This document shows, one piece after another, positions 11,360 through 20,847 of a DNA stretch of 64,000 nucleotides. Below the pieces are notes generated by a model that was given only the letters and a program-made list of their open reading frames with translations, did no database searches and was not told the DNA's origin. A program made the position numbers and the translations under genes. Numbering within the stretch: position 1 is the first letter of the stretch; every line of letters starts with the position of its first letter. This DNA is from Forsythia viridissima. Lineage: Eukaryota > Streptophyta > Magnoliopsida > Lamiales > Oleaceae. The stretch lies in the NCBI GenBank assembly GCA_030279155.1, contig CM059038.1, forward strand, positions 27,502,212 to 27,566,211, in the 5' to 3' direction.

Positions 11360-13573
11360 ATGACGTCCGAATAGTCTACAGAAGAGGAGGTGGAGTCCCA
11401 CCATACCAACCTGCGACAGGAGAATGTTCAGGACTTACAGAACGTTACCCGTCACAGAAAGAGAAGGCATCAGAAGAAGCGAACGATGGAGCAGGAGAAC
11501 CAGGACCTCAAGATAGACAACGCCCGGATGAAGGCCACGCTTGAACTGTTGGAGAATCAATCCCTCCAACACGGACCCAAGCGCAGCCGTGCCCGGAGGA
11601 GTCTCTCATCCACTGGTTCGCTGGACAGCCAGGGTTCCCGAGAAGAACCCCCCATTTCCCATGACCAGAGCCTCCAGAATCCGGCTCCGAAGCCACCGCA
11701 GAACGGCCACAAAGGGAGACCCTTCCCTGTACGAGAAAGCCATCCTGTTCCTGCAGCTAGCGTGTTTGACAGGCTGGGAGTAGGGTCCTCGATCGCGCCA
11801 CCCCAGCCCTCGCACAGCAGGCGCAGCGAGCACAGCGAGGCCCGTACGGAGAAGAAGAAGGACCAGAAGAATCAAGAAAAAACTGAAGACGAAAAGGAAA
11901 GGCTGGAGTGCTATGAGGACGATGATGACGAGAATCTACCCTTCACCAGCTACATGAAGGCAATGGAGGTGCCGACCAACTTCCGAATGCCTATCATGGA
12001 CAAGTATAATGGGAGGGGTGACCCCACGGACCACATTAACACCTACAAGACAAAACTCCAGGGCCAATCTCCTGCAGTGAAGTGTCGAAATTTCCATACC
12101 ACGCTCACGGGTGATGCGAAGAGGTGGTACAACAAGCTAAGACCTGGGAGCATCCGAAGTTGGCCACAACTCAAGAGAGAGTTCGTCAACGCCTTCATCG
12201 GCAACCGCACGATGATCGCCGACATCGCCCAACTTAATGATATCCGGCAAAAGGAGGGAGAAACCGTCAAAAGCTACTTTAAACGATTCAGCAACATCAT
12301 CAACAAGATCGAAACGGTGACCGACGAGAAGGCCCTGGATGCGTTGATAACAGGGCTCCACATGCGAACTCCCTTCTGGAGAGACGTCCAAAATAGTCAG
12401 CCAAAAGTCTACAGCCAGCTGGTGGACATGATACAACGCAAAATCCGATCGGAAGAAACGATCGAAAACAGAGAGAGAGCTGAAAGGGAGAGAGGAGACC
12501 GATACAGGAGGGAGGGACGTCGCTCCCCAGAACCACGGTTCGCCCGCTTTCAGAGGAAGCGTTCTCCAGATCCTGCCCACAGCCATTATCGGAGGTTCAA
12601 TCAAACAGAGGTAGCCCTAGTCCCACGGACACCAGTAGCGGCCCCCTTACCCACGGAGGCCCCACCCAAGTTCTGTCGTATACACAGGACCAGGGTACAC
12701 AACACAGAAGACTGCCCCGATGTAAGAGAGCTAATCAACCGCGAGAACCACGGGCCAGGCGAGAGGAATCAGGCGGCGCGAGGACGACGAGGACCGCCCG
12801 CGCCAGGGCGAAGGCTCTCTCCTCGGTGCCACAATGAAGGACCCCGCCGCGATGAAGGAAGGAATGAGGGGAATAGAGACCAGCCGAGGGCCGAGAGGCC
12901 CCAAGGAGCTCCGCCCATTCGGGAGATAAATACCATCTTTGGAGGGCCGTACGTCGGAGGAAGCACAATGAACTCACGGCGTAACTATGCGAAGGCTGCC
13001 AGGGGGGAACCCCTGGAAAGCTGGCAGGTACACGGACATCGGCCTAGACTACCGCCAATCACATTCACAGAAGATGACGAATCCGGCATTCATTATCCGC
13101 ATTGCGATGCTCTAGTGGTGCGCGCCATTGTCGCTAGGAACGGCCTAGGCCGGATGCTGGTTGACGACGGAAGCACCGTAAACATCCTATTCGGTATTAC
13201 ATTTGACCAGATGGACGTGGATCACAAGCCGACGGCCATCGCCGAGCCGTTGTTCGGTTTTACCGGGGACAGTCTCGTCCCTCGAGGAAGGATCACCCTG
13301 GCAGTAGACTTTGGGGAGCCACCATGCCACATCCAGAAATACATGGAGTTCCTAATAGTGGACACTCGCTCGGCCTACCACGGTGTTCTTGGTAGGCCCG
13401 CGTTGAAAGACTTACAGGCAGTTACGTCCATACACCACTTATCGATGAAATTCCCGACTCTCGGAGGAATAGCGAAGATCCGCGGTAATCAGATGGAGGC
13501 ACGGGCATGCTACATGAACGCATTACGAAAGGCTACCAAGCGCGAGGATATCACCCCAGCCACAACAACTTGA
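11360..13573 (+). pseudogene. Tat-type gag-protease with an early stop codon
   Basis: Encodes capsid/nucleocapsid plus aspartic protease. The ATG at 11360 is in frame with the long reading frame, but a TAG at 11372-11374 stops it after four codons (MTSE). From 11375 the frame is open to the TGA at 13572. Counting from 11390, the product is 727 residues: a charged, coiled-coil-like N-terminus; a Retrotrans_gag domain at about 190-330 (MDKYNGRGDPTDHINTYK, WPQLKREFVNAF, LNDIRQKEGETVKSYFKRF); an Arg-rich segment; a zinc-knuckle variant C-x2-H-x4-H-x4-C at about 427; and an aspartic protease with VDDGSTVNILF at about 592 and VLGRPAL further on. The frame ends with no RT. One C-to-T change could explain the early stop. 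Confidence 0.9.
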
Positions 13574-13731
13574 AACCCGGACAATGGTATTTCTGTTTTA
13601 TCTTTTTCCTGTACTGTTTTGGCCTCTCTAGAGGCTTTTTCCTTTTGCCGAACGCCGAGAAACTAGGCGCCGCTCAATAAATATTTGTCTTTTATGCAAT
13701 CAACGCGATCCCAAAACGAAGAGCAAGAACA

Positions 13732-14935
13732 CGGCAGCGAGGGAGTGTGGTTCGCGGCCAACTCCATTAACTCGCTGGGTAAATATTTTACGCGTAAGAA
13801 AGCAACCACGAAGAACATAGCAGCGAGGGAGTGTGGTTCGCGGCCAACTCCATTAACTCGCTGGGTAAATATTTTACGCGTAAGAAAGCAATCACGAAGA
13901 ACATGGCAGCGAGGGAGTGTGGTTCGCGGCCAACTCCATTAACTCGCTGGGTAAATATTTTACGCGTAAGAAAGCAATCACGAAGAACACGGCAGCGAGG
14001 GAGTGTGGTTCGCGGCCAACTCCATTAACTCGCTGGGTAAATATTTTACGCGTAAGAAAGCAATCACGAAGAACACGGCAGCGAGGGAGTGTGGTTCGCG
14101 GCCAACTCCATTAACTCGCTGGGTAAATATTTTACGCGTAAGAAAGCAATCACGAAGAACACGGCAGCGAGGGAGTGTGGTTCGCGGCCAACTCCATTAA
14201 CTCGCTGGATAAATATTTTACGCGTAAGAAAGCAATCACGAAGAACACGGCAGCGAGGGAGTGTGGTTCGCGGCCAACTCCATTAACTCGCTGGGTAAAT
14301 ATTTTACGCGTAAGAAAGCAATCACGAAGAACATGGCAGCGAGGGAGTGTGGTTCGCGGCCAACTCCATTAACTCGCTGGGTAAATATTTTACGCGTAAG
14401 AAAGCAATCACGAAGAACACGGCAGCGAGGGAGTGTGGTTCGCGGCCAACTCCATTAACTCGCTGGGTAAATATTTTACGCGTAAGAAAGCAATCACGAA
14501 GAACACGGCAGCGAGGGAGTGTGGATCGCGGCCAACTCCATTAACTCGCTGGGTAAATATTTTACGCGTAAGAAAGCAATCACGAAGAACACGGCAGCGA
14601 GGGAGTGTGGTTCGCGGCCAACTCCATTAACTCGCTGGGTAAATATTTTACGCGTAAGAAAGCAATCACGAAGAACACGGCAGCGAGGGAGTGTGGTTCG
14701 CGGCCAACTCCATTAACTCGCTGGGTAAATATTATGCGCGTAATCATGCAACTAAGAGGTACTCGGCAGTGGGAGAATTTGGTTCGCGGCCAACTCTACC
14801 AACCCGCTGGGTAAAAAATCTTAAGCTTTATTAATCAAGTAAAGCCAAATAGACAGCGGGGGTGTGTGGTTCGCGGCCAGCTCTGTCAAAATCACTGGAT
14901 AAGCATTTTACTCGTTCGTATGTCGCTATGGTCCA
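13732..14935 (+). repeat. 86-bp tandem array in the Tat element (about 14 units)
   Basis: Units start at 13732 and every 86 bp after. The first twelve are nearly identical; the last two (from 14764 and about 14850) are diverged. Each unit can fold: CAGCGAG pairs with CTCGCTG, enclosing GGAG with CTCC. Because 86 is not a multiple of three, the small repeated reading frames here are an artefact. The array lies 3' of gag-PR, where pol would normally begin. Confidence 0.95.
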
Positions 14936-15930
14936 TCGGATAACGAGAGGATTTAATCGTGACTCGTGAACCACCTCACGCTACTGGGGGCGCAATTTGC
15001 GACCTCCTATTCGTGCTCGCAATTCCGTGGGAAACGCTAAACGTCGATGAGACTCATAGCAAATACGCAATTCAGGGGCACAATAAGGACAAGCACATGC
15101 AAATATAAAAATAACACGGTATTCCTTTTATTTCATACGATACAAAAGAAGACATAACTGTAATATGTTCTGAAAACCCGCTGCCTCTCCGGGCCAGCAC
15201 ATAAATGGATCTGTTAAACCTATCCCCCGATCCCCGCCAGTCCTGTCCAGGTTGGGGAACCTGACTTCACCATAATTGGAAGTCTCCCAAGCCATGTATG
15301 AGTTAATTTGATGGCATATTAGGCTACTGCTCAAAAAATGCTGTTGGTGCCTCTTTTGGCAGCGGGAGACCCCCCCTCCCATATCCCATCAACCGTTCAA
15401 ATGCTGGTCGGGCTAAGGCTGCTAAGCCTAAACCCCCACCCCGGACGTTTGGTCCCCTGAACGTTGATTGGCACATCCTTTGGTCCTCTGAATGTTGATT
15501 AACGGGCATATTGGATGACAGCCCGCCAACCGTGTCACCATCACACGAATTCTCTCTCTATCTCGATCACAAGGTAATAACAGGCTATGTGCAGCAGTTC
15601 CACGATAGGAGAAATCCGATCGGGCTCATATCCTATTTATAGAGGACTACTTTGGGAGAAGGTGCAAATGTAATAAATAAATGCGGTCATACCAAGGAAC
15701 CTGGAACGACGCACAAACGTTCCACCTCCCCAAGGCGTTGAAGACGCCAATTCTCTGGATTCCACCAGATATCTGCGTCATCAATCCTAGGAGGAATGAT
15801 TCCCAAAATGATTCCCACGTGCACAGAATCGAATCGTCGGATAAACAAAAGGGCAAATCCAAATTTGTTTTTTCAATTAAATCATGCATAAAACCAAAAA
15901 TTTTCAAATTACGAGGGCCCCGCCGCCTCT
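14936..15930. other. Tat element spacer between tandem array and antisense gene
   Basis: No open frame resembling pol. It probably holds the 3' end of the antisense transcript. No RT, RNase H or integrase motif was found on either strand. Confidence 0.55.
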
Positions 15931-18344
15931 TCAAGGGTCGGCACATTGCGGGCCTGCCTCCGTTGGTGGAAATGACTGATCGCCTACGGTATCAGGCTCG
16001 GTGCCATGAATTTGATCATCGACAGGGCCCTGTCTAAGGAAGGAGAGATCCCACTCCGGATGAACCTCCATGATACTCTCCACCAGTTGCTCGCCCCCAG
16101 CTGTCATCAAACGTTGGGCAAGGTCCTGATACTCGGGCGTCTCCACGAAGACATCCTGATAAGCTTCCACCGCCTTAGCCCCGGCAACCGCGCATTCGGC
16201 CCGGACTCTCTCTAGTTCCAGCCTCGCGTCCGCCAACAACTTGCCCTCCTCCGCGACGAGAATCTCTAACCTACTAGTCACGTCCGCAAGAGCTTTCTCG
16301 GCTGCGAGTGCCCGATTCTCTGCTGACTTTTGGGCCTCTTCAGCACGCACCCGCGCCTCCTCGGCACTCTTCAGGAGCTCCTCGGTGTTCTTCTGAGAGG
16401 CCTCGGCGGCCCGCTTTTGCTCCCGGGCGTCCTTCAGACATTCTTTCGAGGCCTTCAGCTCGATCTCGTATTTCTCCTTGATAGCCGCCTCCCTACCTAC
16501 AGAGGCGTCGAGCTTGAACCGAAGTCCCCCTCTTTCGGACTCCAACTGCGCCTTCTCGAGCTGAAGGGCTTTCAGTTCCTCGGCCAGCTTGGCAGACTTG
16601 GCCCCCTCCTCATGACACTGACCATCATAACTCTCCACGATACTGAACAGCTCTTTGCTCAGCACCAGGCTCCGTATCAGGTTCATCTCCGCCATCTTCA
16701 GCCGCTCCCTTACGGTGGCCCCCTCAGCAGTTTTCTCCCATTTCGGGGTCCAATACTTGTGCACACTGGCCGCCATCATCGCTGGATGGGCCGGAAGCAT
16801 CTCCAAAACGGCAGTCTCCAGTTCCACCCGACGTTGGGTCGTCCGGGTGGGGCTCCCTTGATCGGGCGAAGGGCCAGGTTTCTTTAAACCCTCGCTTCGT
16901 CCTGACTTGCGTGCATCCCCCATAAACCCACCTTTGGGTGCGGGAGCCTTCCTCTTTCGCGTAGAAGCATCGCCTGTATCCTCGGTAATGCCCTTCCCCT
17001 TGTCCTTGGCTGGGATGCGGCCGGGAGACGGATCGGTTGCCAAAGGAGAAGGAGGAGGAGGGAGAACGGCCGGATTGAGGGCAGGCCCTGCTGGCGCAGC
17101 GGTCGGGGTACCCTGTGATGGCCCAGGAGCCTCCCAGACGGGCGCTTGAGCAGAGGACCCCTCGCCGCTGGAAGGGCGGGCAAGGTGGAGTGTGGGCACG
17201 CTCCTGAACCTAAAAGCTGTACAAAAAAAAAAAAAAAGGGGAGCATATGTTAAAAAACGAACGAAACGCCCAAATCATTCCACGCCAGAATATCAGAACA
17301 CCGAAGCAAGTGAGGCTTACACATGAGTCCGCAACCGGCCAAAAGTTTATTGTCTTTTAAGAGATTCCCAAGGCTACGATACTCGCTGCTAAGGGACCGA
17401 ACCTTATCCCACTTCAATCTCAGCTCTCCTTGGCTTCCCGCAATCTGCAAAACAGAATAAATACATCAAGTCAGGAATCATAAACAAACTTTCACGTAAT
17501 TTTCGGGAGCTATACCAAGATCCCCAAAATGTCGAGGGACGGACACGTGCAGAAGAGGGTCCTCTGGCGCAAATTCCCAGTCCCCGCCAACAAATAGGAA
17601 CCTCTCTTTCCAGTTGTGCACCTTGTTGGGACTATCGGTGGCTGTCCCCCATTTTTGCCCCGGCCGGGGAGATATGTTATACCAGCCAGCGGATCGGCAG
17701 GGGCGATATATGGACTCAAACTCTCTGGGGGACAGATCCCCTCCAGCCCCGGCAACGCTCCATAAAATGTAGGAAGCTACCATCTACCCCCAGCCATTTG
17801 GAGTTATTTGACAGGGGGCTAGATTCCAGTCCCTCAGCACTTGGCGAAAGAACGGATGCATAGGTAGACGAAGGCCTTGCTGCATCGCAGGCTCGTAGAT
17901 CGACACGTACCCTTCGGGTGGATGGTCGGCACGCTCATCTGGGCTCGGGGCTCTGAGCGTCACGGTTGAAGGAATAACGTAGGACAACCGTATGTCCTCC
18001 AACTCGGTCTCCGTGATCCTCGACTGAGCCATAGACGCTTCGGTCGCCGACCGTTTCAGCTCCTCGTCCAGAGCCCTCGCAGCCGGAACATCCCTCTTGT
18101 CCAACGATCCCCTCATTTCAGGCACCCCGGCGCCCGACTTCCCCTTCACTACTGCTTCCCCCGCCGGCACGGGAGGACTACGTTCTCTTCCACTCGTCGA
18201 CGGGGCAAGAGGCTCCGGATTCACCCCTCCCGCGGCTCCAGGAGAGGAAGACGACGTAGAGGCCGACGAAGAGACACTCCCAATGATACTAGGGTTTGTA
18301 GGAGCGTCGGACAGATTCTGCGAATCGTCAGCTTCAGAAGACAT
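15931..18344 (-). pseudogene. Antisense spliced gene of the Tat element (aORF), one in-frame stop
   Basis: Three exons on the minus strand fit GT-AG rules and one frame. Exon 1 is 18344-17496, with its donor after ..APENY. Exon 2 is 17444-17321, with donor GTAAGC. Exon 3 is 17216-15931, with acceptor ACAG. They total 2259 nt, 753 codons including the stop. The only break is TAG at codon 187 (17786-17784), between NGWG and MVASYILW. The protein has a Ser/Pro-rich start, then a conserved block (PMHPFFRQVLRDWNLAPCQI, LSPREFESIYRPC, GWYNISPRPG, NKVHNWKERFLFV) that I recognise as the plant family labelled 'putative gypsy type transposon' (Transposase_28). A Pro-rich and Lys-rich linker follows, then a long Ala/Glu/Lys coiled coil in exon 3. 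Similar antisense genes occur in other Tat elements; their role is unknown. Confidence 0.8.
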
Positions 18345-18543
18345 CTGGCCCTACCCGACTAACGAAATCGTATTGTGACTACGGAATTAAACAATACAAA
18401 CAAGTTTCTACCGCTGTCTGAACGCTTACCTCGACTTTACGGCTAAAATGGCACACCAGCATCCAACGTCGCAGCTATCGGCAGGTAGGCTACAGTAAGC
18501 ACGGCAGTAGGAGGGAGGTGCCACTCCGGGATGAAGGACCGGC

Positions 18544-18553
18544 TTTATATATA
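18544..18553 (-). promoter_or_regulatory. Candidate TATA box of the antisense gene
   Basis: The minus strand reads TATATATAAA about 200 bases upstream of the antisense start codon at 18344. Position and composition suit a core promoter distinct from the LTR promoter; this is not proven. Confidence 0.45.
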
Positions 18554-19005
18554 CGCTTTCACTCATCCACCGTGCAGACCTCAAGCGTTCAAATCAGGGC
18601 ATACGGACGGTCGACGCGTGTCTTCAATGGTGCAGCAGGCGGGAAAACAAAACCTACGCATTTAATGATTAGGGGGCGTACGCGCTCCACGCGCGCCCCA
18701 ATATGCCCCTTTCACGCGATCGCATTTAATGAACGCACCTCCTAACTCATGATTACCTGACCAGAGGGTGACAGTCTTGATAGACAGAATCACGCCATCA
18801 GAAAACACGTCAGCGTTGGCCTGTCCCCTGTGAGCCCTCACCCGCCATGAATGTTCGGCCTCGGACTTGGGGGACTATACTGAGTGGTACACACTTCCCG
18901 CGAGACACATCACTCCCTGCCGAACCACCTTAAGAAACACTTCATGCGAGGCACATGAACACTCTGCTTATCCTCACAAGTCCCTCGCCTAGCATAAATA
19001 ATAGG

Positions 19006-19024
19006 CTTGGACTTGGGGGACTAT
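19006..19024 (+). promoter_or_regulatory. Polypurine tract of the Tat element
   Basis: CTTGGACTTGGGGGACTAT directly precedes the 3' LTR, the place of the plus-strand primer. A near copy, CTCGGACTTGGGGGACTAT, lies at about 18860-18878. Confidence 0.7.
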
Positions 19025-19770
19025 TGTTACCACACGATTACGATACGGCCGCCACGTCAGCACAGGCCCCATCTAAGCCCAGTAAGGGCCCAATTCGTAA
19101 TCCGTCAAGAACCTTATCTGGGCCCCTGCTAGGGCCGGGGAAGGGCCCGTCACGAGCTTAGGCCTTCGGCCAGAAATCTGCAAGTCATGAGGAGGGTCTC
19201 GGCGCCCGCATGCGAACCATAGGGCCTCGTCAGGCCTCGCGTCACTCGGTATGCCGGAGAAACCAGAGAAGTAATTAAAGAAAGATTGCGTTGGATTGGG
19301 CGCACGAACCTCCACAAGGAAACACAATCATGATCTTCTAAAATCATGCAACGTGATAAACTCAAGGAAGGAAGGCGATCTCGGGTATCCTTATCACATA
19401 AGGAAGGAAGACCCGATTGGGGATCTAATTGATTTCGTCTTCCAAATCAATTAGGATTCTTGCGCTATAAAAACAATGCCTCCGATTGTTCCAAGGGACG
19501 CACTTTTTACGCTTACGAATCCCACCCTAAACTCTGCTCAAACTTCTGCCTGCTTGTCTCTCCCACACTCCTATTTTGTACCCGCCCTCGCGTATTCTTT
19601 ATATACCGGCTGTTGACTTGATCGTCGGAGTGCCAACGATCGCCGGACCACTTTTCTCCGGAGATCTTGGTGCCTAATGGTCGTCCTAGTGTGCAGGTAA
19701 CATACGAGCTGGCAGAGGAGTGACTGGAGATCTGTTGGCACGTGGACTGGTGCAGGTTCAGACGTCAACA
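19025..19770 (+). repeat. 3' LTR of the Tat element
   Basis: 746 bp, identical in length to the 5' LTR, ending CGTCAACA and followed by the target duplication GTTCA. Confidence 0.93.
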
Positions 19771-19775
19771 GTTCA

Positions 19776-20249
19776 CATTAACAATTTTACCCTAACTTAA
19801 ATAAATTAAAGAAAAAAATAGAAAAAATTGCAATTAAGGTACTTAAATTTTTTGAAAGTAAAAATAAATCACAAATATTTTATTTTTAAAAATTAAAAGA
19901 AAAAGAAAAGAAGAAGGAAAAAATAATAATAATAATATCCCCACTCCACCCCCACCAACAAAGTAGAACCGAACGTGACTATAATCGGATCGGGTCGGGA
20001 CGAGACAGGATGTGGAGGGAGAAATCTCTCTCGACCGGGAAAACTAAGGAGGATACGATTTATACTGGCAAACGGAAGAATTTCCCCACTTGTACCTTGT
20101 TGCGAGGTAGGGTGGGGAAGATGGCCTTTTTATTTTTTATTTTTTTTAATTTTTCTTTTTCTTTTTTAATTTGTTTTCGTTTTACTATTTTTTTTAATTG
20201 TTTTAAATAATAGAATGTGAATATACTACTTTGTCCTTGTTAAATTGAT
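19776..20249 (+). repeat. Repeat family R, unit 2, right part
   Basis: Resumes with CATTAACAATTTTACC, continuing the block broken at 10533. It then shows an A-rich stretch, a CCCCACTCC block (about 19940), GTTGCGAGG..GGTGGGG, and ATAGAATGTGAATATACTAC (about 20211). No gene. Confidence 0.6.
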
Positions 20250-20847
20250 CAAATTTAGTTCGGGTAGGATGTATGAAGAATAAGATACTTTGTACTTTTT
20301 GAAAATTTATGGAGACTTTTTTTTTTTTGCAATTTTTTCTTATTTTTTGTTGTTTTTAGTTTTCTTTTATTTTTGTTTATTTAAATAGGATGACAAATCC
20401 ATCATTATGTGTCATTAGGGACATGATTTACAATTAATTGAAGGTTAATAACATTCACATTCCTCATTCTTTCATCTTTGTAACAATATCATCCCTATTC
20501 ATTTTTATTCACATATATCATTCTCATCCTTTCATTAATTCGCACAGATTGTCCCCATCAACAATTTTACACATGACTTAAATAAATTAAAGAGAAAAAA
20601 TAGAAAAAATTGCAGTTGATGTCCTTAACCTTTTAAAAAATTTAAATAAATCATAAATATTTTATTTTTAAAAATTAAAAGAAAAAAATAGAATAAGGAA
20701 AAAAAAAAAAAAAAAAGGTCATCTTCCACATCTTACCAAACTCCACTTCAACAAGGAACAATCGAGGGGGATTTCTCCCTCTCATTTGCCGGCCCAAACT
20801 ATAGGGGTTTGGGCCAACAATCGAGACGGGAGGGGGAGGGGAATAAT
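20250..20847 (+). repeat. Repeat family R, unit 3 (interrupted by the Athila element)
   Basis: Third unit with the same landmarks (AATCCATCATTATG at about 20395; TTAATTCGCACAGAT at about 20535; GGTTTGGGCCAACAATCG at about 20808). It runs straight into the Athila LTR at 20848. Related sequence reappears at 34635 beyond the Athila element. Confidence 0.6.

Larger units (their letters stand above)
10534..19770 (+). mobile_element. Non-autonomous Tat-lineage Ty3-gypsy retrotransposon, complete with TSD
   Basis: Two 746-bp LTRs (10534-11279 and 19025-19770) flank a 7.7-kb interior. The 5-bp target-site duplication GTTCA is exact (10529-10533 and 19771-19775). A primer-binding site, gag-protease, an 86-bp tandem array, an antisense spliced gene and a polypurine tract follow in that order. 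No reverse transcriptase, RNase H or integrase is present in any frame. The LTRs differ at about 13 sites by eye, nearly all transitions, so the insertion is young relative to its surroundings. Gag-PR plus an antisense gene is known for the Tat lineage. A complete element with gag but no pol fits the group called TR-GAG, mobilised in trans by a partner. Base composition is much richer in G+C than the surroundings. Confidence 0.93.

Noticed and set aside
11508..12977. Long minus-strand open frames opposite gag-protease (up to 155 codons)
   Set aside because: They are shadows of the GC-rich gag frame; no known domain and no splice signals, unlike the antisense gene further 3'.
13745..14814. A series of about eleven similar 65-codon frames starting MWFAANS or alike
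   Set aside because: They are the same 86-bp repeat read again in each unit, with starts at a non-ATG codon; the period is not divisible by three. This is a tandem array, not a gene family.
13732..14935. Possible CRISPR-like array
   Set aside because: Units are joined head to tail with no unique spacers, and the context is a plant retrotransposon.
16330..16887. Plus-strand frame of 185 codons
   Set aside because: Lies opposite the coiled-coil exon of the antisense gene and has a Leu/Gly-rich shadow composition.
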